51,592 bases of DNA from Polluticaenibacter yanchengensis (GTDB lineage: Bacteria; Bacteroidota; Bacteroidia; Chitinophagales; Chitinophagaceae), in assembly GCA_027854065.1 (NCBI GenBank), contig JAQGEF010000028.1, positions 1 through 51,592 of the forward strand. Reading direction: 5' to 3'. The notes beneath the pieces were generated by a model. That model was given only the letters and a program-made list of their open reading frames with translations, did not search any database and was not told the origin of the DNA. Positions 25,663 through 34,540 of the stretch are shown here, piece after piece (within the stretch, counting starts at the first letter, position 1; every line of letters begins with the position of its first letter). The translations under genes and the position numbers were made by a program.

Positions 25663-26013
25663 TCACCCCTCTCCTATAATTTTCTTTCTGTGGGCTACGC
25701 CCCATTTATGCATCGCTTTCACTACCTCGAATAATGTTTCACTGTATTCAGTTAAAGCATATTCTACCGTTACCGGTTTGGTATTACACACAGTTCTGCT
25801 CACCAGCCCGTTTGTTTCCAGCTCCTGTAATTCTTTAGATAATATGCGGGGACTAATACCGGTCTCTTTAGACAATTCATTAAACTTTCGCTTACCGTTT
25901 TGCAATACTGATATCAATACCAGTTTCCACTTGCCGCCCACCACATCTAATGTGTCCTGTATAGCCAATCTTGCGCGCTTGCAGGAAGCTTCAGTATGTT
26001 TAATTTCCACCAT
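25663..26013 (-). CDS. HxlR-family transcriptional regulator
   Basis: A 116-aa winged-helix protein of the HxlR (MarR-like) family. Key pattern: CKRARLAIQDTLDVVGGKWKLVLISVLQNGKRKFNELSKETGISPRILSKELQELE covers residues 11-66, with Cys11 near the N-terminus, the family's redox-sensing Cys position. It probably binds DNA as a dimer and regulates the divergent DoxX gene, whose start is 90 bases away; this head-to-head pair is a common arrangement. Confidence 0.9.
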   Translation of the reverse strand: MVEIKHTEASCKRARLAIQDTLDVVGGKWKLVLISVLQNGKRKFNELSKETGISPRILSKELQELETNGLVSRTVCNTKPVTVEYALTEYSETLFEVVKAMHKWGVAHRKKIIGEG

Positions 26014-26103
26014 ATAGTAACCTTTTTGTAACTACTATCCCTTATGTAACAGATAACAAAAGTATAGCATCCTGATTTTAGTTTTACATTATAATTAAAA
26101 AAT

Positions 26104-26466
26104 ATGAACGGAAAAACAAAAAAGCTCATTCACTGGGCACTTACCGGTCTGGTCGCTTTTATCCTGGTTGGCAGTGCAGTGGCTAAATTAACAAATGGTG
26201 CACAGGCCGCTGAAATAGCAAAAGGCGTAGGTGGTCCACAAAATGTAGTGATACTGGGTATATTGGAATTAATAATTGCCGCTATCTGGATTTATCCCAG
26301 AACCGGTATTTTAGGTACATTATTAGCAGCTTCATATATGGGAGGCGCTATTGCTGTCCATTTCGTCAACAACCAGCCTATCCTGATCCCGGTTATTATA
26401 CAGATGGTTATCTGGCTGACAGCGGCATATCGGTTTCCAGAATTGACCAAACGAATAATTTATTAA
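26104..26466 (+). CDS. DoxX-family membrane protein
   Basis: Small four-helix membrane protein (120 aa) of the DoxX group. Helices at about 10-28, 46-62, 66-84 and 92-110; the pattern AFILVGSAVAKL followed by VVILGILELIIAAIWIYPR and SYMGGAIAVH is typical. Exact role unknown; relatives are linked to redox balance or quinone-related functions. Transcribed divergently from the HxlR regulator, which is the likely controller. Confidence 0.85.
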   Translation: MNGKTKKLIHWALTGLVAFILVGSAVAKLTNGAQAAEIAKGVGGPQNVVILGILELIIAAIWIYPRTGILGTLLAASYMGGAIAVHFVNNQPILIPVIIQMVIWLTAAYRFPELTKRIIY

Positions 26467-26586
26467 GGAATAAGGTAACAATAAGCCTCACAATCAAGTT
26501 TCGTTTTAAAAGCCAATAGTGAAATCTATTGATATAAATTGATAAATCCTATCACTAAAGTGATAGGATTTATCATACCGGAAAAA

Positions 26587-27240
26587 TTACACATTGATCG
26601 TTTCTTTGATATACCATCCGGCTTTTTGTCTCTCATAAATGTGTTTGACCAATTTACCACCTGTGCCAATTTCAGAAAAGACACTTTTAATTAATTCACG
26701 CATTTTAGACAACCCTGCTTCATTATTTTTAGCAGTCACAAATATCAGGTCCTTTTGAGGAATGCAGATACAGATGTCATTCTTGAACATCTCTGCTAAT
26801 TCATCCCAATAAAGATCTAACAAAATCATTGCAGCCTCATTGTTACCATCATTAATAAGCATTATGACATCATCAAAACTACCCTCAACTCTCGTATTGT
26901 TCAAAAAACTGGCTGAGAAATTCTCTAATGCTATATGATGTAACGCTTCAATGCTCAGAGTTTCACTCAGATGCTTATTTTGAAGTATTTTGTATTCATT
27001 GTCAGTATCTATACCATAACCAACTGAGATATCCTGCATGAATGGTTTTAAAACAGGAGCTTCTTTGTTATCTACATCAAATACAATGTCGGTGTATTTA
27101 TCATTTTCACTTAAAGTAAAACTTACCTCAAATAACCTTGGCAAAACATCCTTATAATCGAATACAAATAATTCTTGCTCATTGGAAACTTCCCGTACCT
27201 TTTTTGAAAATAACTTTTTGAATAGACTATACATTTTCAT
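26587..27240 (-). CDS. DUF1444-like protein
   Basis: 217 aa, cytosolic. The C-terminal part (LLDLYWDELAEMFKNDICICIPQKDLIFVTAKNNEAGLSKMREL, about 141-184) fits the DUF1444 (YtpQ) family style. The N-terminus starts with a basic amphipathic LFKKLFSKK. Function is unknown; relatives are sometimes listed among immunity-like genes. It is isolated, with a 607-base non-coding stretch upstream. Confidence 0.5.
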   Translation of the reverse strand: MKMYSLFKKLFSKKVREVSNEQELFVFDYKDVLPRLFEVSFTLSENDKYTDIVFDVDNKEAPVLKPFMQDISVGYGIDTDNEYKILQNKHLSETLSIEALHHIALENFSASFLNNTRVEGSFDDVIMLINDGNNEAAMILLDLYWDELAEMFKNDICICIPQKDLIFVTAKNNEAGLSKMRELIKSVFSEIGTGGKLVKHIYERQKAGWYIKETINV

Positions 27241-27847
27241 TTATAATAAAACTTATCCTTTACAAATTTAATTATCAAACGATAATAAATATAAAATAAT
27301 TTCACTAAACTTCATTTGTCTGTTCGAGATTTATTACAAAAAATAACTTTAAAGTTAATTCTCATTTTGAAATTTACGACAGACATAGAAATTTAACCTT
27401 TGACAATCATGAAACGGATTTGACATATTTATAATTGTTTACTTGAAATAGAACTGGAATAAGAAGAATTAAGAAACAGTTTTACTAAATTCAGTATTTT
27501 AAGGTTGTAATAGCAGTTCAATAAATTAATACAAATTAACAAAGAATAAATTAAATCCAACACCACACCAAAAAATACTTTATATATATAATAATCAATA
27601 GATTATATTAAAGACAAGTAAATACAACAACCCATTTCCAAAAAAAATAGATATAAACCAGAATAACTAATTATAGTAATGAATATCTTTACCTAAGTAC
27701 TCATGCATCATGAGCAGGAAATTAAGCCATTCGTTAACCTGGCCGCAATCTATATTATCCCTGATTCTGTAACAACTAGTTTTTACCACTAAAACAATTC
27801 AATCAGAACTAATTATAAGTTTTATAATTAAATTATTTCATACCCAT
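27241..27847. other. AT-rich non-coding stretch
   Basis: No credible gene on either strand. The stretch is almost pure AT in places (around 27560-27620). It presumably holds the promoters of the divergently transcribed DUF1444-like gene and histidine kinase gene. No riboswitch or tRNA was recognised. Confidence 0.5.
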
Positions 27848-29803
27848 ATGCGAACCGATAATATCATTCATTTTAATAATAATAAATATACAAAATGGAT
27901 ATTCCGGCAACATCATCTTCTCAAAGTATTACTGACCATTTTCATTTCAGGCAATCCTCTGCAAATACCTGCACAATTATCAGATAGTTTGTATTACCAG
28001 TTGCCTGCAGACAAAAGACCGCAACAACGCAATGCCCTTACTACCAACGAAAGACTGGCCATACTCAACGCTTCAAATGATTTCGGGTATGGCAATTATA
28101 AAGAAGAACTGGATAAAATTGTAAAAGAAGTGCTGTTAGATATTAGCGTAGAAAAAGACCTGTCTAAAAAATCTGCATACACTTTTATAATCACAGACTT
28201 TCTTCCCGGGCATGAGGCTATTAACTGCTACCAACAATTGATAGAAAGTATTGGAGAATCGCCGGGCCATGAAAGAAGTCTCGCAAAAGCGTATATTGGC
28301 ATGGCTACTCCTTATATTTATGCGGACAGATTGGACTCTGCCATGAATATGCTTCAACAAGGGCTTTACTACGCCGAAAAACTCCATGACAATGATCTTT
28401 CCGGTGAAATTTATCAAACTTATACCGTCATTTATGGCAAATTGGCCCTTTACGAAAAAGCCCTGACCTACAGCAAAAAAGCAGTTGTTTTTTTTAACGA
28501 GAAAGAAGATAAGTTAAATTACATTAAATGTGCTATTACCGCCGCATACATGTATGCCATCAATTTTCAGAAAAATGCCCAAAGCACTTATCTTGATACC
28601 GCACGGAATATGATAAGAGAAGTGATGTATTCAGAAAAGAAAGAAGCTTCATTCTGGTACGGGGCCTGCTACCATGCCCTGGGATTCTTCAATTACCTGC
28701 AAAAAGATTATCAATCTGCACTGGTAATGTTTGATTCCAGCCTCTTACCGGCCTACAATTATGAATCCCGGTATAACCCGAACTATTATTTTGTAAGATA
28801 TTTATACAAAGGCGTCTGCCTGGTAAAAACCGGAAAAATTGCAGATGGCATTGCAATATTACTTAATCTGAAAGTGACCAATAAATCCTACCCTGAACAA
28901 TTGCTTCGCTACTCCACTTTGTATGAATATTCTAAACAAAAAGGCGATTATAAAAATGCGCTGATGTATCATGAACTGGTCCGGAACTACAGCGACTCAC
29001 TTAGCCTGGAAGAACAAAAAGGGGTTATTTTTGAAACAGAACAAAAATATGCAGCAGCGCAAAAGGAAAAAATCATTGCCGGGCTTGAAACCGAGAAAAT
29101 AAGAACTCAGGCCAGGCATATAAAAATATTCTCCATAATCGTTATTGCTTTACTCCTGGCAGCTTTAGCAGCATTGATGTTTTACCTGATAGCACGCTGG
29201 CAGCGTGCCAATTTCCTTGGATTTAAATTAAATGTTGCCCGTAACATTCATGATGAAACCGGGCCTGCATTGCTATATGCGAAAGTGTTGGCCAAATCTG
29301 AAAGGACCCGGAAAAATGAAACCGTCAAAAGTGAACTGGAACTGCACCTGGAGCATACTATGGAAATCATCCGCAGCCTGTCTCACGATTTAAAATCCGA
29401 AGAACAATACACCACCGCCAGCTTAATTAATAAATGTAAAGAGGTCTTAAAAAAATTAAATATCAGCGATGAATTTACTTATAACATATCCGACAAAACA
29501 AACGCCAATCGCTTCTTAAGTCATTTCCAGTTTTCCAATTTGAAATCTATTTTACAGGAATGTATTACCAATACCATTAAACACGCCAGTTTTACCGTCA
29601 TCAATATCGACTTTATAAAAAACGGCAATAAATTATACATCAGTTATTCAGACAATGGAAAAGGCTGGCCAAAAGACAGTAAAGCAGAGGGTATCGGGAT
29701 GGTAAATATGAGAGAACGTATGGATAAACTGAATGGCGGGTTTACAATTGTCAACAATTATCCCGATGGCTACCAGCTAAACATGGAAATTGCATTACAA
29801 TAA
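27848..29803 (+). CDS. Orphan TPR sensor histidine kinase
   Basis: Membrane-bound sensor kinase, 651 aa. The signal anchor lies around residues 22-40, then a periplasmic domain of tetratricopeptide pairs (about 95-400, e.g. LAKAYIGMATPYIYADRLDSAMNMLQQG). A transmembrane helix is at about 427-450 (IFSIIVIALLLAALAALMFYLIARW). The kinase part has a HisKA_3-like dimerisation box with His468 in NVARNIHDETGP, then HATPase_c: N-box NTIKHA (Asn575), SDNGKGW (Asp602) and GIGMVNMRERM (G615-M624). This is the NarL-type kinase architecture common in Bacteroidota. No response regulator is adjacent, so the partner is elsewhere. The start codon at 27848 is the first ATG after the AT-rich region. Confidence 0.88.
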   Translation: MRTDNIIHFNNNKYTKWIFRQHHLLKVLLTIFISGNPLQIPAQLSDSLYYQLPADKRPQQRNALTTNERLAILNASNDFGYGNYKEELDKIVKEVLLDISVEKDLSKKSAYTFIITDFLPGHEAINCYQQLIESIGESPGHERSLAKAYIGMATPYIYADRLDSAMNMLQQGLYYAEKLHDNDLSGEIYQTYTVIYGKLALYEKALTYSKKAVVFFNEKEDKLNYIKCAITAAYMYAINFQKNAQSTYLDTARNMIREVMYSEKKEASFWYGACYHALGFFNYLQKDYQSALVMFDSSLLPAYNYESRYNPNYYFVRYLYKGVCLVKTGKIADGIAILLNLKVTNKSYPEQLLRYSTLYEYSKQKGDYKNALMYHELVRNYSDSLSLEEQKGVIFETEQKYAAAQKEKIIAGLETEKIRTQARHIKIFSIIVIALLLAALAALMFYLIARWQRANFLGFKLNVARNIHDETGPALLYAKVLAKSERTRKNETVKSELELHLEHTMEIIRSLSHDLKSEEQYTTASLINKCKEVLKKLNISDEFTYNISDKTNANRFLSHFQFSNLKSILQECITNTIKHASFTVINIDFIKNGNKLYISYSDNGKGWPKDSKAEGIGMVNMRERMDKLNGGFTIVNNYPDGYQLNMEIALQ

Positions 29804-29937
29804 AAGCTGAGAATACCGGACCTATCCTTGCAGCATTTTGTGTCATTACATGAACTCAGAAAAGCAATAGCAAAGATCCAATCATACATTGAACATTTAT
29901 TCCAAGTATTTGTTGATAAAACGATCAACTGCCCAAA

Positions 29938-30053
29938 GGCTGCCGGATATGCAGGGCGGCGAGTCTTCGAGCCGGTGCCAAAGCACCGAGCGGCAGCGAG
30001 CCCGGAGTAGCCGGAACAAAAGTTCCGATAAATTACCAATGGCCACAGCCCCA
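29938..30053 (+). repeat. Dispersed GC-rich repeat R3, copy c
   Basis: Begins GGCTGCC, contains GGGCGGCGAGTCTTCGAGCC, apical stem GGTGCC/GCACC, core GCACCGAGCG...AGCGAGCCCGG, then TAGCCGGAACA and ends CAGCCCCAAA. Nearly identical to copy d in the core. It lies between the convergent histidine kinase and valS genes. Confidence 0.8.
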
Positions 30054-30057
30054 AATT

Positions 30058-30090
30058 AAAAAGCAACTACCAAAACGATAGTTGCCTTTT
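30058..30090 (-). terminator. Terminator of valS (usable in both directions)
   Basis: GCAACTA (30063-30069) pairs with TAGTTGC (30079-30085), with T runs on both sides. On the minus strand it lies 20 bases after the valS stop. Confidence 0.85.
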
Positions 30091-30109
30091 AATTCCGTAT
30101 AAAAATCAC

Positions 30110-32761
30110 TTAGCCTAAACTTGCCAGACTTTCTTCTATTGCTTTAATCCTTGCTTCCGCATCAGCTTGTTTTTTCTGCTCTATGGCTACCACTTCCGGT
30201 TTCGCATTCGCTACAAACTTCTCGTTGCTCAACTTTTTCATCACCGTATTTAAAAATCCTTTCTGGTGGTCCAGGTCTTTCTGTAAACTTTCACGCTGTG
30301 CTGTTGTATCCAGTTCCACCTGGCTCTCTATATAGAATTTATCTTTTTCAACAGCAATTGCAATGGTTTTAGCCACCGCTTCCTGCGTAAAGTTGATTCC
30401 ATCCGCATTTACCTGCTTGCTCAATATGTCCGCAATATCATTGTACAATACCTCATTTTCGGTGGTAATGTGCAAGGTGATACTATCTTTAGGCTTCAAC
30501 TGGTTTTTAGCACGTGCCTCACGAATAGCGGTAATTACCTGCTTTAAAACGGCAGCTTTCTCCAGAACAGAAGTATCTGCTGCTTCAAATTTCGTCCATT
30601 GTTTTACCGTAATATCATCTGTACGGTTTGCTAACTGGTGGTAAACTTCCTCCGTAGCAAACGGTAAGAACGGGTGTAATAATGTCATTAACTGAGAGAA
30701 AAACGCAACCGTTTTATTGTAAACACCCTTATCGATCGGTTGCTCAAAACCAGGTTTCACCCACTCCAGGTACCAGCTACAGAAATCATCCCAGATAAGC
30801 GTGTACAATGCTTTTAAGGCTTCACTCAACCGGAACTGCGCCATTAAACCATCAATTTCTGTGGCAGCTTCCGCCAACCTGTTTTCGAACCATGACACTG
30901 CAAAATGCGGTGTTTCAGAAGCAGTCTCACTTTGACGTCCTTCCCACATTTTTACCAGTTTCATGGCATTCCATATTTTGTTTATAAAGAATGAACCTTG
31001 CTTAACCGTTGCCAGTTCTTTTACATCAAACAATAAATCATTACCGGCAGGAGATGATATTAAAATACCAAAACGAACGGCATCCGCTCCGTACTCCTCT
31101 ATCATTTTCAATAAATCCGGACTATTACCCAGCGATTTACTCATTTTACGCCCTTGCTCATCGCGCACAATACCGGTAAAATACACATCCTTGAACGGAA
31201 TAACTTTTTCATATTCCAGGCCGGCCATTATCATACGGGCCACCCAGAAGAAAATAATTTCAGGTGCGGTTACCAACGTATTGGTCGGGTAGTAATATTT
31301 CACTTCCTCATTACCCGGATGACGCAAACCATCGAAAACTTCGAAAGGCCATAACCAGCTGCTGAACCAGGTATCCAAACAGTCCTCATCCTGGGATAAT
31401 TCGTTGTTATGTTGCGCTGCAGCATCAATACCCTTAGCTGCATAATACTGCGCATAAGCGTCCGCCTCATTGGCCGCTACATAAAAGTTACCATCTGCAT
31501 CGTACCATGCAGGAATGCGGTGCCCCCACCACAACTGACGACTGATACACCAATCTTTAATATTGGTCATCCAATGTTGATACAGGTTTTTGAACTTAGC
31601 CGGGTGAAAATTAATTTCGCCATCCATTACCACTTTCAATGCAGGCGTTGCCAACGGTTCCATTTTCACCCACCACTGCATGCTCAGGCGAGGTTCTACA
31701 ACAGCATCACTACGTTCACTATAACCCACCTGGTTCGTATAATCTTCTGTTTTTACCAAATAACCTTTGGCTTCCAGGTCAATTACTATTTGTTTGCGCA
31801 CATCAAAGCGGTCCATGCCAATATACAATTGCGCATCTTCGCTAAATGTGGCATCATCGTTCATAATGTCTATTACTTCCAGGCCATGTTTCTGGCCCAG
31901 CATATCATCGTTCTTATCATGCGCAGGTGTTACTTTAAGCGCACCTGTTCCAAAATCAGTTTCTACATATTCATCAAAAATAACCGGGATATGCCTGTTA
32001 ATTAACGGCACCACCGCCTTCTTACCTTTCAGATGCTGGTAACGCACATCATTAGGATTTACCGCCACTGCGCTATCGCCCAGGATCGTTTCCGGGCGTA
32101 CAGTTGCAATGGTAATGGTTTCACCCAACGGGCTGCCATCTTCATTTACCAGTTCGTATTTCAGATGGTACAGCTTACTGTTCGTTTCACGCATAATTAC
32201 CTCTTCATCACTCAGCGCCGTTTTTGCTTTCGGGTCCCAGTTAATCATGCGCTTACCACGGTATATCAAACCTTTTTTATAAAGGTCCACAAACACGTCC
32301 ATTACAGATTGGGAATAATCTGCGTCCATAGTAAAGTTTACCCTGTCCCAATCCAGGCTGCAACCTAGTTTTTTCAGTTGTTCCAGAATGATACCGCCGT
32401 ATTTTTCTTTCCACTCCCAGGCATAAGATAAAAATTCATCGCGGGAAAGTGATGATTTCGCAATGCCGCGTTCACGCAGCATTTGCACCACTTTGGCCTC
32501 AGTAGCAATACTCGCATGGTCAGTACCCGGCACCCAGCAGGCATTTTTCCCCTGCATACGCGCACGACGTACCAGCACATCCTGGATGGTATTGTTCAGG
32601 CAGTGTCCCATGTGCAAGATCCCCGTTACATTTGGCGGAGGAATGACGACGGTATAAGGCTCTCTGCCGTCCGGCACACTTTTAAAATACTGCTTGTCCA
32701 ACCAGTGTTGGTACCACTTGCTATCCGCTGTCTGATGATCAAAATTCTTACTCAGTTCCAT
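30110..32761 (-). CDS. valS: Valine-tRNA ligase
   Basis: Charges tRNA-Val with valine in the cytosol. Class I signature HMGH at residues 50-53 and KMSKS at about 539-543 (GRKMSKSLGN) are intact, and the editing domain (PAHDKNDDMLGQKHG region) and C-terminal coiled coil (about the last 75 residues) are recognisable. The chosen start is MELSKNFDHQTADSKW (32761), giving 883 aa. A start 14 codons upstream (32803) is rejected because the -7 promoter element at 32791-32798 lies inside that extension. Essential core gene, on its own transcript ending at the 30058-30090 terminator. Confidence 0.97.
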   Translation of the reverse strand: MELSKNFDHQTADSKWYQHWLDKQYFKSVPDGREPYTVVIPPPNVTGILHMGHCLNNTIQDVLVRRARMQGKNACWVPGTDHASIATEAKVVQMLRERGIAKSSLSRDEFLSYAWEWKEKYGGIILEQLKKLGCSLDWDRVNFTMDADYSQSVMDVFVDLYKKGLIYRGKRMINWDPKAKTALSDEEVIMRETNSKLYHLKYELVNEDGSPLGETITIATVRPETILGDSAVAVNPNDVRYQHLKGKKAVVPLINRHIPVIFDEYVETDFGTGALKVTPAHDKNDDMLGQKHGLEVIDIMNDDATFSEDAQLYIGMDRFDVRKQIVIDLEAKGYLVKTEDYTNQVGYSERSDAVVEPRLSMQWWVKMEPLATPALKVVMDGEINFHPAKFKNLYQHWMTNIKDWCISRQLWWGHRIPAWYDADGNFYVAANEADAYAQYYAAKGIDAAAQHNNELSQDEDCLDTWFSSWLWPFEVFDGLRHPGNEEVKYYYPTNTLVTAPEIIFFWVARMIMAGLEYEKVIPFKDVYFTGIVRDEQGRKMSKSLGNSPDLLKMIEEYGADAVRFGILISSPAGNDLLFDVKELATVKQGSFFINKIWNAMKLVKMWEGRQSETASETPHFAVSWFENRLAEAATEIDGLMAQFRLSEALKALYTLIWDDFCSWYLEWVKPGFEQPIDKGVYNKTVAFFSQLMTLLHPFLPFATEEVYHQLANRTDDITVKQWTKFEAADTSVLEKAAVLKQVITAIREARAKNQLKPKDSITLHITTENEVLYNDIADILSKQVNADGINFTQEAVAKTIAIAVEKDKFYIESQVELDTTAQRESLQKDLDHQKGFLNTVMKKLSNEKFVANAKPEVVAIEQKKQADAEARIKAIEESLASLG

Positions 32762-32790
32762 GAGATTGTATCTAATAATTTTATGGTGAG

Positions 32791-32798
32791 CAAAGATA
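32791..32798 (-). promoter_or_regulatory. -7 element TATCTTTG of valS
   Basis: Minus-strand TATCTTTG, exact TAnnTTTG. Start of transcription would be near 32784, leaving about 23 leader bases before the valS ATG. Confidence 0.6.
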
Positions 32799-32855
32799 AG
32801 CATAAGTTAGGAGTTGCTGCCATCTTATCCCCCTCAATCCTTTCTATATTATCAG

Positions 32856-32974
32856 GTTTAGGGGCTATCACCATTAATACTTCTGTTAAACACCTGTCCG
32901 GGCTTCTCCGGGCTCGCTGTCGCTCGGTGCCCAGGCACCAGCCGCTAAGGCGGCTGCCCTGCATATCCCGCAGC
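32856..32974 (-). repeat. Dispersed GC-rich repeat R3, copy d
   Basis: On the minus strand: GCTGCGGGATATGCAGGGC, apical GGTGCC/GGCACC stem, core GCACCGAGCG...AGCGAGCCCGG, a CCCGGACA block and the end GATAGCCCCTAAACC. Lies between the valS promoter and the pRiA4b-like gene. A 267-codon frame that runs over valS and this copy is antisense and not a gene. Confidence 0.8.
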
Positions 32975-33082
32975 TTTTCAGCATTAAGATATCTATTCAA
33001 CAGTTCGGGACCATTGTTTATCTGCAGCAAAAAATATGTGATGTTGGAACTCTACGCATCCCCCCCGGCATGGAGCATAAGC

Positions 33083-33110
33083 ATAAAAAAAGCCGGAAAT
33101 TTCTTCCGGC
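33083..33110 (-). terminator. Terminator of the pRiA4b-like gene
   Basis: GCCGGAA (33092-33098) pairs with TTCCGGC (33104-33110); on the minus strand a run of T follows. Confidence 0.88.
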
Positions 33111-33117
33111 CATTATA

Positions 33118-33690
33118 TCAATATTCTTCATTAAAACTATCTTCACCTGAATCCATGATATCACTGTCCTCTCCTGCGTCATCTTCGCCCTCATTCCCAA
33201 ACCCCTCGGAGGCTTCGGACAAATCATACTTCTCTTCAACATCCGCAAACTTAGGGCCGAACAAACCCTTAATGCCATATTGCTGAGGGCCGATACCTTC
33301 TTTACGGGATACGGACGGATACTCAACTTTCGGATTTTCCTCTTTACTAATATTGATCAGTTCAACCAGGAATGTCCATTTTTTCACGAAATCATATAAA
33401 TAAATAAAATGCTGGTTCGGAGCAATTATTTCCGTACCTATAGCTGTTTCATCCATTAATAAAGGCGCCACTTTGTAAGTAACATCACTATATTTTTCCA
33501 AACTTATTTCCCGGCCATATTGCCAGTTATCATTGCTCCTGTAAAAAGTAGCCTGGTGTTTACTATCAAATTCATAGGCCTTTAGAATAGCCGTATGCAG
33601 GTCGTAGAAACTTTGCTTGTGCTTTATAACAATATCCCTGTAAATGCTGTCATCTTCCTCTAAATATATTCTGAATTTTAAAATTGCCAT
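33118..33690 (-). CDS. pRiA4b ORF-3-like (IS1096 TnpR-type) protein
   Basis: 190 aa, soluble. The N-terminal 140 residues match the plasmid pRiA4b ORF-3-like fold: KFRIYLEEDDSIYRDIVIKHKQSFYDLHTAILKAYEF is the family start. The C-terminus is a long acidic tail (about residues 160-190). The family is widespread, includes passenger genes of IS1096, and has no proven function. No transposase is next to it, so this looks like a resident gene. It has its own terminator. Confidence 0.85.
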   Translation of the reverse strand: MAILKFRIYLEEDDSIYRDIVIKHKQSFYDLHTAILKAYEFDSKHQATFYRSNDNWQYGREISLEKYSDVTYKVAPLLMDETAIGTEIIAPNQHFIYLYDFVKKWTFLVELINISKEENPKVEYPSVSRKEGIGPQQYGIKGLFGPKFADVEEKYDLSEASEGFGNEGEDDAGEDSDIMDSGEDSFNEEY

Positions 33691-33856
33691 TTAGTCTATT
33701 ATAATTTCTAAGGCAAAGTAACTAATAATATTTAAAACAGCATGATTTTACTTAGCTGTACCGGGAAATAAAAAGGCCAACCAAAACGAATAAACGTTCC
33801 AATTGGCACTACACATTACCCCTTAATAAATCTCACTTTCTGCCTTGCAATCGGCT

Positions 33857-34279
33857 CTATATATTTGTTGCTGCCAAAATAATATCTACATTACCCTTAA
33901 TGGCATTTGAATACGGACATATTTTATGCGCATCCGCCACTAATTGTTCCGCCAGCTCTGCTGTAACTCCCGGTATATTTGCTGCCAGTGATGCTTTCAA
34001 TCCAAAGCCGCCTTCTCCGTTTGACACCAGCCCGATCTCCACATTTACAGTAGTAGTACCGGTTTCTATTTTCCTGATACTGATGATCCGGTTCAAAGCA
34101 CTGTCAAAACAAGCTGAATATCCTGCAGCAAACAACATTTCCGGGTTGGCATACCCGTCTGTGCTGCCACCCAACGCCTTAGGCATTCTTACATCAATAT
34201 CTAAAACCCCGTCCGCACTTTTTACATGTCCGTTTCTGCCACCTGTTGCTTCTGCTTTAATTGAATACAATGCTTTCAT
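33857..34279 (-). CDS. ohr: Organic hydroperoxide resistance protein
   Basis: Ohr/OsmC-family peroxidase, 140 aa from MKALYSIKAEATGG (34279). An upstream start (34342) adds 21 residues without family similarity and is not chosen. Conserved Cys57 (GYSACFDSAL) is the peroxidatic and Cys121 (HKICPYS) the resolving cysteine; Arg15 (GGRNG) and Glu47 (NPEMLF) complete the active site. It reduces organic hydroperoxides in the cytosol, usually with lipoyl proteins as electron donors. Transcribed away from the CapA-like gene, with about 260 bases between them. Confidence 0.93.
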   Translation of the reverse strand: MKALYSIKAEATGGRNGHVKSADGVLDIDVRMPKALGGSTDGYANPEMLFAAGYSACFDSALNRIISIRKIETGTTTVNVEIGLVSNGEGGFGLKASLAANIPGVTAELAEQLVADAHKICPYSNAIKGNVDIILAATNI

Positions 34280-34540
34280 ACTATATTTTGCTTTATGAGA
34301 AATTTTATTTTGGTGTTCATAATCTGTTTCAATTATGAACATCCGGAAGCATTAAGAAAATGCTATTCTGAATTAAAGAATATTTATTTACAGCGTTAAA
34401 TTTTATTTTAGAACTAATTCCTGATGCAAATATATTTTGCAATATTTAATTTTGAAAAATATTATTTCAAAAATTTTGTTAAGGTCCTTTTTAATCAATA
34501 AATATGTACTTTGCAGGCAATTTTGCGAATATCAACATCG

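Noticed and set aside
27398..27440. TTGACA/TATAAT-like promoter
   Set aside because: Spacing does not fit and Bacteroidota primary promoters use another consensus; likely chance in AT-rich DNA.
30110..32803. Longer valS start at 32803
   Set aside because: The added 14 residues are not family-like and contain the -7 promoter element at 32791-32798.
32762..32860. T-box leader for valS
   Set aside because: The leader is too short after the -7 element and no T-box sequence is present; T-boxes are not expected in Bacteroidota.
32483..33286. Long plus-strand ORF antisense to valS
   Set aside because: It lies over the conserved valS N-terminus and an R3 copy; valS explains the sequence.
33118..33690. 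Transposon passenger gene marking an IS1096-type element
   Set aside because: No transposase or terminal repeats around it; the family is also common as a free-standing gene.
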